A stretch of 24,499 nt of DNA from JAHDNZ01 sp036721855 (GTDB lineage: Bacteria > Bacillota > DTU065), in assembly GCA_036721855.1 (NCBI GenBank), contig DAIMKF010000028.1, positions 1-24,499 of the forward strand, written 5' to 3'. Below are positions 1 through 7,942 of this stretch, in pieces. The notes below the pieces were generated by a model. The model made no database searches, was not told the DNA's origin, and saw only the letters and a program-made list of their open reading frames with translations. Numbering within the stretch: position 1 is the first letter of the stretch; each line of letters starts with the position of its first letter. Position numbers and translations under genes: made by a program.

Positions 1-3
1 ATA

Positions 4-79
4 TGGTACCCTCAACGGGATTTGAACCCGTGCCTTTGCCGTGAAAGGGCAATGTCCTAGGCCACTAGACGATGAGGGC
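4..79 (-). tRNA. tRNA-Glu (UUC)
   Basis: The minus strand folds as a 76-nt cloverleaf. The acceptor stem GCCCTCA pairs with TGAGGGT with one G-U pair. The D-arm begins TCGTCTAG, as is typical of Glu tRNAs. The anticodon loop CTTTCAC carries UUC, the T-arm has TTCAAAT, and the 3' CCA is encoded. It is the last gene of a three-tRNA cluster (Asn, Met, Glu) transcribed leftward, with 5 bases between it and tRNA-Met. Any terminator lies beyond the window edge. Confidence 0.95.
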
Positions 80-84
80 TTTAT

Positions 85-160
85 TGGTGGGCCCGGTAGG
101 ATTCGAACCTACAACCAACCGGTTATGAGCCGGGGGCTCTGACCGTTGAGCTACGGGCCC
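85..160 (-). tRNA. tRNA-Met (CAU), elongator type
   Basis: The minus strand forms a 76-nt cloverleaf with a fully paired GGGCCCG/CGGGCCC acceptor stem, TAGCTC in the D-arm, an anticodon loop CTCATAA, TTCGAAT in the T-loop and an encoded CCA. The paired 1:72 position argues against an initiator tRNA. A CAU anticodon could also belong to a lysidine-modified tRNA-Ile. The CTCATAACC context looks more like elongator Met, but sequence alone does not settle it. The outermost anticodon-stem pair (27:43) is a C-U mismatch, leaving four good pairs. Confidence 0.9.
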
Positions 161-164
161 TTTT

Positions 165-239
165 TGGCTCCCCAGGCAGGGCTCGAACCTGCAACAACCC
201 GGTTAACAGCCGGGTGCTCTACCATTGAGCTACTGAGGA
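165..239 (-). tRNA. tRNA-Asn (GUU)
   Basis: The minus strand forms a 75-nt cloverleaf. The acceptor TCCTCAG pairs with CTGGGGA with one U-G pair, followed by discriminator G and an encoded CCA. The anticodon stem is CCCGG/CCGGG with loop CTGTTAA, giving GUU. It is the first tRNA of the cluster, about 20 bases downstream of the predicted transcription start, and is separated from tRNA-Met by only four bases. Confidence 0.95.
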
Positions 240-266
240 GTATCATCAGCAAAGCCATCAAGTGTT

Positions 267-295
267 ATTATACTTCAGGACTCGTTAGAAATCAA
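267..295 (-). promoter_or_regulatory. Sigma-A type promoter of the tRNA-Asn-Met-Glu cluster
   Basis: On the minus strand TTGATT (290-295) is followed after exactly 17 bases by TATAAT (267-272). Transcription would start near 260, about 20 bases before tRNA-Asn. The -35 box begins only 4 bases after the rpoD stop codon. I see no terminator between rpoD and this promoter, so the tRNAs could also receive read-through from the rpoD operon. Confidence 0.8.
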
Positions 296-298
296 GCA

Positions 299-1411
299 TT
301 AATCCAGATAATCTTTAAGTTTTTTACTACGAGTAGGATGTCTTAGTTTTCGTAGAGCTTTAGCTTCAATCTGCCTAATTCTTTCACGAGTAACACCGAA
401 CTCTTTGCCAACTTCTTCTAGAGTTCTGGCTCTGCCATCTTCTAGACCAAAGCGTAGTTTAAGCACCTTCTGTTCTCTGGGAGTTAGAGATGTTAAGACT
501 TCTTCTAATTGCTCCCTTAATAATTGAAAAGAAGCTACTTCAGCAGGTGCAGGAGCATCTTCATCAGGAATAAAATCACCTAGATGGCTATCTTCTTCTT
601 CACCAATTGGTGTAGCTAAAGAAACAGGTTCCTGAGCTATTCGCAGAATTTCGCGAACTTTCTCCGGAGGTATACCCATTTCCTCACCAATCTCCTCAGG
701 TAGTGGATCTCTCCCTAATTCTTGTAATAGTTGTCTTTGTACTCTAACAAGTTTATTAATCGTTTCCACCATATGCACTGGTATACGGATTGTGCGTGCT
801 TGATCAGCTATAGCTCTAGTTATGGCCTGCCTAATCCACCAGGTAGCATAGGTGCTAAACTTAAACCCCTTAGAATAGTCGAACTTCTCTACAGCTTTAA
901 TAAGACCAAGGTTACCTTCTTGAATTAAATCTAAAAAGAGCATACCTCGCCCAACATATCTTTTGGCAATTGAAACAACAAGTCTTAAATTAGCCTCTGT
1001 TAAGCGTCTTTTAGCTTCTTCATCACCTTGTTCAATTTTCTTAGCTAGATCGACCTCTTCTTCTGGGGTAAGGAGGGGAACACGTCCTATCTCTTTGAGG
1101 TACATGCGAACCGGATCATCAAGTGCTATACCTTCAAGAATATTGACTTCAAAATCCGTGTTGTCATTTGAATCCCTGTCTATAGAAGAATCTGCATCTA
1201 TGATATCAATACCCATTTGGGCAAAACTCTCATAAACATCATCGATTTGCTCTTCAGACATCTCTACATCCTCAAGAGCATCCATGATCTCTTTATATGA
1301 CAGAGAACCTTGCTTCTTACCGCGTTCCATCAAATTCTTCACTTTTTGAAATGCACGTACTTCAACTTGTTCAAAAGCTTTACCGTTTGATTCCCTATCC
1401 TTTTTTTTCAC
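299..1411 (-). CDS. rpoD: RNA polymerase primary sigma factor (RpoD/SigA)
   Basis: Housekeeping sigma factor of 370 aa, about the size of Bacillus SigA. Visible in order: a short region 1.1 (about residues 25-90), region 1.2 around DPVRMYLKEIG (99-109), and region 2 (137-207) with the core-binding and -10 recognition segment, including KFSTYATWWIRQAI and TIRIPVHMVE. Region 3 follows (about 216-290), then region 4 (303-356) with the -35 helix-turn-helix TLEEVGKEFGVTRERIRQIE. There is no large region 1.1-2 insertion, as is normal for Bacillota. The start is GTG, preceded by GAGAGGGGGG on the mRNA about 10 bases upstream. It lies 26 bases downstream of dnaG, the classic macromolecular-synthesis arrangement, and is probably co-transcribed with it. 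Identity is certain; only the exact start is inferred. Confidence 0.98.
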   Translation of the reverse strand: MKKKDRESNGKAFEQVEVRAFQKVKNLMERGKKQGSLSYKEIMDALEDVEMSEEQIDDVYESFAQMGIDIIDADSSIDRDSNDNTDFEVNILEGIALDDPVRMYLKEIGRVPLLTPEEEVDLAKKIEQGDEEAKRRLTEANLRLVVSIAKRYVGRGMLFLDLIQEGNLGLIKAVEKFDYSKGFKFSTYATWWIRQAITRAIADQARTIRIPVHMVETINKLVRVQRQLLQELGRDPLPEEIGEEMGIPPEKVREILRIAQEPVSLATPIGEEEDSHLGDFIPDEDAPAPAEVASFQLLREQLEEVLTSLTPREQKVLKLRFGLEDGRARTLEEVGKEFGVTRERIRQIEAKALRKLRHPTRSKKLKDYLD

Positions 1412-1437
1412 TTACTATCCCCCCCTCTCTAACCCCC

Positions 1438-3159
1438 TTATAGCGCGGACAAGTTTCTTGCCTTGATTGTTAGTTCCCGAAACTTTTTAAGAGCTCTAAA
1501 ATAAAAATCAGGCTCCTTTGAATTCGTCACTGCCATAGAGAGTTCCTCTATCTGTCTATATATATGCCTTTTAGCTAATTTTCTCAAACAATCCTTAAAA
1601 CGAAGCTCATCTATTTTATCTAATCTTTCCGCTAAGTCTCTAATAAGATCAAGATACTCGTTATTTATTGCAAGTAAAGAACCATCTGTTGGAATCAGTA
1701 CTCCTTTTAAGATACTTCTAAGGCCTTCATTGTCAAGCCAATCTAAATTAAAATCTATTTTAGAGGCTTCATTAATAAAAGAAGGATCCGCAAATATTGT
1801 GGCCACAAAATCCATTTCTGCCTCATTATAAGCTTCTTCGGCAACATCAGATGCTTCTAACGAAGCTACCCTATTATTATATCTAGTCCTAGTTCTTTCA
1901 TACTCTTTGCATGTTTTCTGCAGTACTTCGGTCTCTACAGCTGAGTAGCTTAAATTAGTGATTGCCACAAGTTGCTGCAGATATTCTTCCTGTAAAGCTT
2001 TTGAAGGTATAGCGTTGATTAAAGGAGCAATCCCCCTTAAAAGTTTGGTTTTTTCACCGACTTCATTTAAATTTACTGTCGTTGCAGCTTGTCTAATAGT
2101 TCTATTAAGATAATTCTCAGCAGTTGCTAAAGCGTTTTTGAGACTTTCCAGTCCTAACTTTCGCAAAACATCATCAGGATCAAAACCTTTAGGAAAATCA
2201 GCCGCTACTACTTCAAAACCATGCTTAAGAAGCATCATCACTCCTCGACGATTAGCCATCTGACCAGCAGCATCGGCATCATAAGCGAGAACAACTCTGT
2301 CTATCTGTTTTTCAAAAAGTGCAATCTGTTCTTCACTTAATGCCGTTCCCATTGAGGCTACAACATTACTAATACCTGCCTCATGGCAGGCAATCACATC
2401 CAAATAACCTTCAACCAAGATCAAGCTTTTTAATCGGCGAGCAGATTCCTTAGCTAAATGCCAGCCGTATAAAACTTCTTTTTTATGAAATAACAAACCC
2501 TCGGGAGAATTAAGGTATTTGGGTTTGTCATCACCTAGTGAACGTGCGCCAAAAGCTATTACCCTACCGACAGAATCAAAGATAGGAAAGATCGCTCTAT
2601 TACGAAAACGATCATAATAACCTGTATTGTTACGCCTCTTTTGAATCAAGCCACAATCTAGCAACTCCTGTGTAGTTCCATTAAGAACAGCTTGCAATGT
2701 TTCCCAACTGTCCGGAGCATAACCAAGGCGAAAAGCAGCAATACTTTCTGGTTTAAGTCCGCGTTTCATAAAATACCCTTCTGCTTTTGATTTGATTAGT
2801 TTGGCCCGGTAAAATTGACAGGTTTGCTCCATTATCTCTAGCAGTTTTTTATGAGGACTTTCTTCCTGCCTTCCATCTAAAACAATACCTGCCTCCGCAG
2901 CTAGCTTAGCAAGCGCCTGGTTGAAATCCAAGCTTTCCATATGCATTACAAAGTTAAAGATATCTCCTTTAGCATGGCAACCAAAGCAATAATAAAACTG
3001 TTTTTCTGGTTCTACATTAAATGATGGTGTCTTCTCATGATGAAAAGGGCAAAGACCCTTATATCCTCGACCGGTACGCTCTAAAGAGATATATCTGCCA
3101 ATTACATCAACAATGTTTAGCCTGGCTTTGATCTCTTGCGTAGCAGTTTCCCAATCCAT
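1438..3159 (-). CDS. dnaG: DNA primase DnaG
   Basis: Makes RNA primers at the replication fork. The N-terminal CHC2 zinc finger is visible as CPFHHEKTPSF and CFGCHAKGD, with ligands near residues 37, 40, 58 and 61. The catalytic TOPRIM domain contains LILVEGYLDV (Glu near 250) and VVLAYDADAAG (Asp near 294 and 296). The last ~150 residues are the less conserved helicase-binding region. An in-frame GTG at 3168 is possible, but GAGGTGA lies 6 bases before the ATG at 3159 and overlaps that GTG, so I chose ATG (573 aa). It lies about 100 bases downstream of dgt and directly upstream of rpoD. The dgt-dnaG gap contains an imperfect hairpin but no clear promoter. Confidence 0.97.
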   Translation of the reverse strand: MDWETATQEIKARLNIVDVIGRYISLERTGRGYKGLCPFHHEKTPSFNVEPEKQFYYCFGCHAKGDIFNFVMHMESLDFNQALAKLAAEAGIVLDGRQEESPHKKLLEIMEQTCQFYRAKLIKSKAEGYFMKRGLKPESIAAFRLGYAPDSWETLQAVLNGTTQELLDCGLIQKRRNNTGYYDRFRNRAIFPIFDSVGRVIAFGARSLGDDKPKYLNSPEGLLFHKKEVLYGWHLAKESARRLKSLILVEGYLDVIACHEAGISNVVASMGTALSEEQIALFEKQIDRVVLAYDADAAGQMANRRGVMMLLKHGFEVVAADFPKGFDPDDVLRKLGLESLKNALATAENYLNRTIRQAATTVNLNEVGEKTKLLRGIAPLINAIPSKALQEEYLQQLVAITNLSYSAVETEVLQKTCKEYERTRTRYNNRVASLEASDVAEEAYNEAEMDFVATIFADPSFINEASKIDFNLDWLDNEGLRSILKGVLIPTDGSLLAINNEYLDLIRDLAERLDKIDELRFKDCLRKLAKRHIYRQIEELSMAVTNSKEPDFYFRALKKFRELTIKARNLSAL

Positions 3160-3191
3160 CGAGATCACCTCATATTCTTTTGTATTTCTCT

Positions 3192-3218
3192 AGCTTTAAG
3201 AAAATTCCTTCTTAAGCT
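3192..3218 (-). repeat. Imperfect inverted repeat in the dgt-dnaG gap
   Basis: The transcript can fold as AGCTTAAGAA, loop GGAATT, then TTCTTAAAGCT: ten pairs with one bulged A. No U-tract follows, so it does not look like an intrinsic terminator. It could be an mRNA processing or stability element ahead of dnaG, but that is inference. Confidence 0.4.
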
Positions 3219-3263
3219 ATAAATTACGCTCTTTTGAACTTCTAGATTTAATCTAAATAGTAT

Positions 3264-4277
3264 TTAGAGCGCAAGCCAGGGTTTGGGAACAAAAATCCTG
3301 GTAAACTCATTAACAGCAAATCTATCAGTCATACCTGCAACATAATCACAAGCAGCTCTTTCTAAACTTATCTCTGCTTGACTAATATCTAAGTGTTTAA
3401 AAAGCTCATTTGGATTTGCAAGATAATACCTATATAGAGTCTGCAACATGTTCTGTGCCTTATGTTCCTCGGCTTTGGCAAGCGAGCCTATATAGACTGT
3501 ATCAAAAAGAAATTGTCTGAGCTGAATTAGTTGATTATCTAGCTTAGGTGGTAACTTAATTTCCGGTTTGCCATAATTATATTCAATTAAACCACAAAGG
3601 AGAGTGTTTATTCTTTGTGAAGAATTTCGGCCTAGTTCTTTGGCTACCTCCGGTAGATCATTCTCTGTAAGCACACCCGCTCTTATGGCATCCTCTAGAT
3701 CATGATTGACATAAGCTATTTTATCAGCCAAACGCACGAGCAAGCCTTCTAAAGTAGTCGGCAGTCTCGGCCCGGTATGGCAAAGAATTCCATTTCTTAC
3801 CTCTTTAGTAAGATTAAGGCCTTTATAGCTACTATTCCTTTTTTCAAGGACTTCTACAACTCTTAGGCTTTGTTCGTTGTGGTTAAAACCACCTTGGAAC
3901 ACTTCACTAAGTGCTGCTTCACCAGAATGTCCAAAAGGAGTATGCCCCAAATCATGGCCAAGGGCAATGGCTTCTGTTAAATCTTCATTTAAGCTCAGAG
4001 CTCTAGCTGCACTTCTTGCTATTTGAGTTACTTCTAAGGTGTGAGTAAGTCTGGTTCGATAATGATCACCTTCAGGCGATAAAAAAACCTGGGTTTTATG
4101 TTTTAACCGCCTAAATGCTTTGGAATGAATAATCCTATCCCTATCCCTTTGAAAATCTGTTCGATACGGACAAGGTTCCTCCTGAAAATCTCTGCCAGCA
4201 CTTTTTTTGCTATAAGATGCATAAGGCATTAAAAGAAGCTCTTCCCTCTCTTCTAGACTTTTGCGAATATCCACCAC
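3264..4277 (-). CDS. dgt: HD-domain dNTP triphosphohydrolase (dGTPase-like)
   Basis: Hydrolyses deoxynucleoside triphosphates to the deoxynucleoside and tripolyphosphate. HD-superfamily metal ligands are visible: RLTHTLEV (His near 79), GHDLGHTPFGHSGE (His-Asp near 108-109) and RLADKIAYVNHD (Asp near 185). The length (~337 aa) fits the shorter Gram-positive dGTPase-like subfamily rather than the ~500-aa enterobacterial Dgt. The start is ambiguous: the 5' end reads GTG GTG AGA GTG GTG, and AGGTGG overlaps the first GTG. I therefore took the fourth codon (4277), about 5 bases after that SD; the first GTG is at 4286. It sits between ppdK and dnaG, as in many Clostridia. Substrate preference cannot be read from sequence. 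Confidence 0.92.
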   Translation of the reverse strand: MVDIRKSLEEREELLLMPYASYSKKSAGRDFQEEPCPYRTDFQRDRDRIIHSKAFRRLKHKTQVFLSPEGDHYRTRLTHTLEVTQIARSAARALSLNEDLTEAIALGHDLGHTPFGHSGEAALSEVFQGGFNHNEQSLRVVEVLEKRNSSYKGLNLTKEVRNGILCHTGPRLPTTLEGLLVRLADKIAYVNHDLEDAIRAGVLTENDLPEVAKELGRNSSQRINTLLCGLIEYNYGKPEIKLPPKLDNQLIQLRQFLFDTVYIGSLAKAEEHKAQNMLQTLYRYYLANPNELFKHLDISQAEISLERAACDYVAGMTDRFAVNEFTRIFVPKPWLAL

Positions 4278-4330
4278 TCTCACCACCTAATTAGAATTTT
4301 CCCTGTAAGAGTGGCAACTCCTGCCGAAAA

Positions 4331-4370
4331 TAATAAAAGGGCAAAGACTAAATGTCTCTGCCCCTTTTTT
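4331..4370 (-). terminator. Rho-independent terminator after ppdK
   Basis: The minus strand reads GGGCAGAGAC, a 5-base loop ATTTA, GTCTTTGCCC (10 pairs, one G-U), then TTTTATTA. It begins about 10 bases after the ppdK stop. The plus strand also has a T-run after the stem, so it may work in both directions. It separates ppdK from dgt, suggesting dgt-dnaG-rpoD has its own promoter or depends on read-through. Confidence 0.88.
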
Positions 4371-4372
4371 TA

Positions 4373-6994
4373 TTACCGTGGGTTTTTCACCGCAGCCTGA
4401 GCAGCAGCCAGTCTAGCGATGGGTACACGGAAAGGTGAGCAGCTTACATAAGTTAAACCAACATTATGGCAGAACTCAACCGTAGCTGGGTCACCACCAT
4501 GTTCACCACAAATACCAAGTTTTATTCCCGGGTTAGTACTCTTGCCTTTCTCTACAGCATATTTAACTAAAGAACCTACACCTATCTGGTCTAAAGTAGC
4601 AAAGACATCACTGTCAAGCAACTTCTTTTCCATATAGTCCTTGATAAATGAACCTGCATCATCACGGCTAAACCCATATGTCATCTGAGTCAAATCGTTA
4701 GTGCCAAAGGAAAAGAAATCGGCTTCTCTGGCAATGGCATCAGCAGTTAGTGCTGCCCGAGGAACTTCAATCATTGTCCCAATCTTATAAGAGAATGAAG
4801 CCTTGTTGGCAGCTAAAGTTTCCTTAGCAACCTGTTCTATTTTCTCTTTGAGATAACGAAGTTCTTTGACATCGCCTACAAGAGGGATCATAATCTCCGG
4901 TACAATATTATAGCCTTCTTTATTCAGATCACAAGCAGCTTCCATAATGGCTTGAGCTTGCATTTCATAGATTTCAGGGTAGGTTACAGCTAAACGGCAA
5001 CCCCGGTGACCAAGCATGGGGTTAAACTCTTCCAGACTATGAACCTTAGCCTTAACCTCATCAACACTACAGCCCATCTCTTTAGCCATTTGGGCTTGCT
5101 CAATATCGGTATGAGGCACAAACTCGTGTAACGGTGGATCAAGGAGACGGATTGTTACAGGTAAACCTTTCATAGCTTTAAATAGATCAATAAAGTCACT
5201 CTTTTGATATGGTAACAGTTCTTCTAGAGCACTGCGACGCTTCTCTTTTGTATCGGCAAGAATCATCTTACGTACAGAGATAATGCGGTTGTCCTTAAAA
5301 AACATATGCTCAGTGCGGCAAAGACCAATACCTTCTGCCCCAAACTCCCTGGCTCTTGACGCATCTTCAGGTGCATCGGCATTAGTTCTAATACCCATTT
5401 GGCGATATTTATCAGCCAATTCCATCAACTTAGCAAAATTACCGGTAACCTGAGGCTCAATTAAAGTAGCCTGTCCTACAAAAACTTCACCGGTTGAACC
5501 GTTTAATGAAATCCAATCGCCTTCTTTAAGTTCGGTACCGCCAACCTTAAATGACTTCTTGGCAAAATCTACCTTAATATCACCTGCACCGGAAACACAG
5601 CACTTACCCATTCCCCTGGCGACCACAGCAGCATGAGAGGTCATGCCACCTCTTGCGGTTAAAATACCTTGAGCCGAAGCCATACCGCCAATATCCTCAG
5701 GTGAGGTCTCTACTCTGACTAGAATAACCTTTTCACCTTTTTCCTGCCAAGCCTCGGCTTCTTGAGCTGTAAAGACTACTTTCCCTACAGCTGCTCCCGG
5801 AGATGCAGGGAGACCTTTTGTTAGCGATGTACCCTTAAAGTTAGGATCGATCATGGGGTGAAGTAATTGATCTAACTGCTCGGGCGCCACCCTTAAAATC
5901 GCAGTTTTCTCATCAATCAGGCCTTCTTCAACCATTTCAACCGCAATTCTTACTGCCGCAGCTGCTGTTCTTTTACCGGAACGGGTCTGAAGCATAAAAA
6001 GCTTGCCATTTTCGATGGTAAACTCTATATCTTGCATATCTTTATAGTGTTGTTCGAGTTTGTGATAGATTGCTTCAAGTTCAGCATAAATTGCCGGCAT
6101 TTCCTTTTTAAGATCTTCTATCTTATGGGGCGTGCGAATACCGGCAACAACGTCTTCGCCTTGAGCTTTCATCAGGTACTCACCATAAAAATAATTCTCA
6201 CCAGTGGCTGGGTTGCGAGTAAAAGCAACACCTGTGCCAGAAATATCGTTGAGGTTACCATAGACCATGGTTTGCACATTAACAGCAGTACCCCAATCAC
6301 CAGGAATACCATTTAATTTACGGTATTTAATCGCGCGTTCGTTATTCCAGGAACTAAAGACTGCATTTATAGAGCCCTTTAACTGTTCCCATGGATCTTG
6401 TGGAAAATCTTTACCAGTTGCATTTTTATAGATCTCTTTGTACTTTTTGACAAGGTCCTGCAACTGCTTGGGGCTTAGTTCGCTGTCATAATGAACATTG
6501 GCTTCGTGCTTGGCTTTTTCAATGGTTGCTTCAAAAAGATCATGTTCTACACCCATAACAACATCGCCATACATTTGAATAAACCTTCTATAGCTGTCAT
6601 ATGCAAAACGCTCGTCTTGTTTTACAAGGCCTTTTATAGTTTCATCGGTAAGGCCAAGGTTCAAAACTGTATCCATCATACCGGGCATAGACACTCTAGC
6701 TCCTGAACGTACTGAAAATAGCAAAGGATTGTCTGGATCACCAAACTTTTTGCCCATAGCTTTTTCTACTTTGCTAATAGCTTCAGTTACCTGTTCTTCT
6801 AAGCTCTCAGGCCATTTATGATCGTTTGCATAATAAAGTGTACAAACCTCAGTGGTAATAGTAAATCCAGGTGGTACAGGAATCCCCAAATTAACCATTT
6901 CAGCAAGGTTTGCACCTTTACCACCAAGCAAGTTTTTCATATTTGCTTGACCATCAGCATGTCCATCGCCAAAGAAATAGACGTATTTTGCCAT
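4373..6994 (-). CDS. ppdK: Pyruvate, phosphate dikinase
   Basis: Cytoplasmic enzyme interconverting pyruvate + ATP + Pi and PEP + AMP + PPi. In Clostridia it often works glycolytically (PPi-linked) or in gluconeogenesis. All three domains are present in 873 aa, the usual bacterial length. The N-terminal nucleotide-binding domain has LLGGKGANLAEM and LFSVRSGARVSMPGMMDTVL. The swivelling phosphohistidine domain has GGMTSHAAVVARGMGK, with catalytic His454 and Thr452, the usual regulatory phosphorylation site. The C-terminal PEP/pyruvate barrel has FGTNDLTQMTYGFSRDD and GICGEHGGDP with Cys828. The ATG is preceded by a strong AAGGAGG. It appears monocistronic, with terminators on both sides (4331-4370 and 7062-7094). 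The dikinase regulatory protein gene (yqfL/DUF299), commonly adjacent, is absent although the Thr target is kept. Confidence 0.98.
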   Translation of the reverse strand: MAKYVYFFGDGHADGQANMKNLLGGKGANLAEMVNLGIPVPPGFTITTEVCTLYYANDHKWPESLEEQVTEAISKVEKAMGKKFGDPDNPLLFSVRSGARVSMPGMMDTVLNLGLTDETIKGLVKQDERFAYDSYRRFIQMYGDVVMGVEHDLFEATIEKAKHEANVHYDSELSPKQLQDLVKKYKEIYKNATGKDFPQDPWEQLKGSINAVFSSWNNERAIKYRKLNGIPGDWGTAVNVQTMVYGNLNDISGTGVAFTRNPATGENYFYGEYLMKAQGEDVVAGIRTPHKIEDLKKEMPAIYAELEAIYHKLEQHYKDMQDIEFTIENGKLFMLQTRSGKRTAAAAVRIAVEMVEEGLIDEKTAILRVAPEQLDQLLHPMIDPNFKGTSLTKGLPASPGAAVGKVVFTAQEAEAWQEKGEKVILVRVETSPEDIGGMASAQGILTARGGMTSHAAVVARGMGKCCVSGAGDIKVDFAKKSFKVGGTELKEGDWISLNGSTGEVFVGQATLIEPQVTGNFAKLMELADKYRQMGIRTNADAPEDASRAREFGAEGIGLCRTEHMFFKDNRIISVRKMILADTKEKRRSALEELLPYQKSDFIDLFKAMKGLPVTIRLLDPPLHEFVPHTDIEQAQMAKEMGCSVDEVKAKVHSLEEFNPMLGHRGCRLAVTYPEIYEMQAQAIMEAACDLNKEGYNIVPEIMIPLVGDVKELRYLKEKIEQVAKETLAANKASFSYKIGTMIEVPRAALTADAIAREADFFSFGTNDLTQMTYGFSRDDAGSFIKDYMEKKLLDSDVFATLDQIGVGSLVKYAVEKGKSTNPGIKLGICGEHGGDPATVEFCHNVGLTYVSCSPFRVPIARLAAAQAAVKNPR

Positions 6995-7061
6995 CTTTTT
7001 ACCTCCTTAAAAAGAGCTTATATGCTCCGACTAATCAAAATATATTTTTTTCTTGCTCTCC

Positions 7062-7094
7062 AAAAAAGCGCCTTACCCCAAAGTGAAAAGGCGC
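7062..7094 (-). terminator. Rho-independent terminator between recO and ppdK
   Basis: The minus strand has GCGCCTT, a 13-base loop, AAGGCGC and then TTTTTT: a 7-bp GC-rich stem with a U-run. It lies about 105 bases downstream of the recO stop and 67 bases upstream of ppdK, so it probably ends the yebC-to-recO operon. The 7095-7198 stretch before it holds nothing I recognise. Confidence 0.82.
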
Positions 7095-7198
7095 CAAGGT
7101 AGAGCGGAAAAACAACTTATAGCTTAAAACATTGGTATTTTGATCAAATAGCCATTAGTAGCTATTCGTTAAATCTAATGTAAATCCTTCCAGAAAAA

Positions 7199-7942
7199 CT
7201 AAATTTCTAGTGAACTGACTTCCTTCCAAAATTGCCAAGCTTTGGGACTTTTTTCAATCCGGGCATTCCATGCATGTCGGAGTACTTTCTCTAGTTCATT
7301 TTTATCTGTTTCCTCAAGTTTTAACTTCAAAAGTGTACGAGGATGCAATCTATTAAAACCGATTAAGATCGCTCTTGCTTTTTTACTGATGCTAATTTCA
7401 TCACCTTTGCGACAATTGTCACATGTAAGGCCGCCTCCTGTAGGAGAAAATAAAAGGTCTTCTTTTAGTTCCCTACCACAACCAACACATGATTGTAGTT
7501 GTAAACCCCAGCCCAAGGTATATAAAAGACGGTACTCAAGGTACCTAAGGGCAAGATTTAAATCAGTTTTAAGTCCAATTAACTTAAACCCCACATTTAT
7601 TAGCCGATAGAGTTCTATATCCGGATCCTCAGTCTCCACACTCATATCAATCAGCTCTAAAAAATAGTTGCTCGCTGCCATTTTTAGAAGATCATCACGT
7701 AGATTTTGATTACTTTCTATAATACTACCCTGGCTTAAATCTTGTAGGCCGCTTGTTCTTTCACTTAAGTAGAAGTTTCCTTTTGTAAAGGGTTGCACTA
7801 AAGCCGCCAATCTATTTTTGGGACGCCTGCACCCTTTAGCTGCGGTTCCGATTTTACCTTTTTCTTTCGTATAAAGAACTACTACTCTGTCAGCTTCCCC
7901 CATTGGACGTGTTTTTAAAACAAAACCTTCACACCAGAACAA
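7199..7942 (-). CDS. recO: DNA repair protein RecO
   Basis: Mediator of RecF-pathway recombination: loads RecA on SSB-coated single-stranded DNA together with RecR. The N-terminal OB-fold shows GFVLKTRPMGEADRVVVLYT (about 6-25). A four-cysteine zinc finger is visible at CVGCGRE (Cys152, Cys155) and LTCDNC (Cys174, Cys177). Length is 247 aa, normal for the family. The start is TTG, placed directly after the ruvB TAG with no gap. GAGGTGG inside the end of ruvB serves as SD, so translational coupling to ruvB is likely. It is the last gene of the yebC-bofC-ruvCAB-recO run. The usual clostridial downstream neighbours glyQ/glyS are not here. Confidence 0.95.
   Translation of the reverse strand: MFWCEGFVLKTRPMGEADRVVVLYTKEKGKIGTAAKGCRRPKNRLAALVQPFTKGNFYLSERTSGLQDLSQGSIIESNQNLRDDLLKMAASNYFLELIDMSVETEDPDIELYRLINVGFKLIGLKTDLNLALRYLEYRLLYTLGWGLQLQSCVGCGRELKEDLLFSPTGGGLTCDNCRKGDEISISKKARAILIGFNRLHPRTLLKLKLEETDKNELEKVLRHAWNARIEKSPKAWQFWKEVSSLEI

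Noticed and set aside
7242..7610. 122-codon plus-strand reading frame opposite recO.
   Set aside because: Shadow of recO: it fully overlaps the conserved zinc-finger region and has no plausible SD or family.
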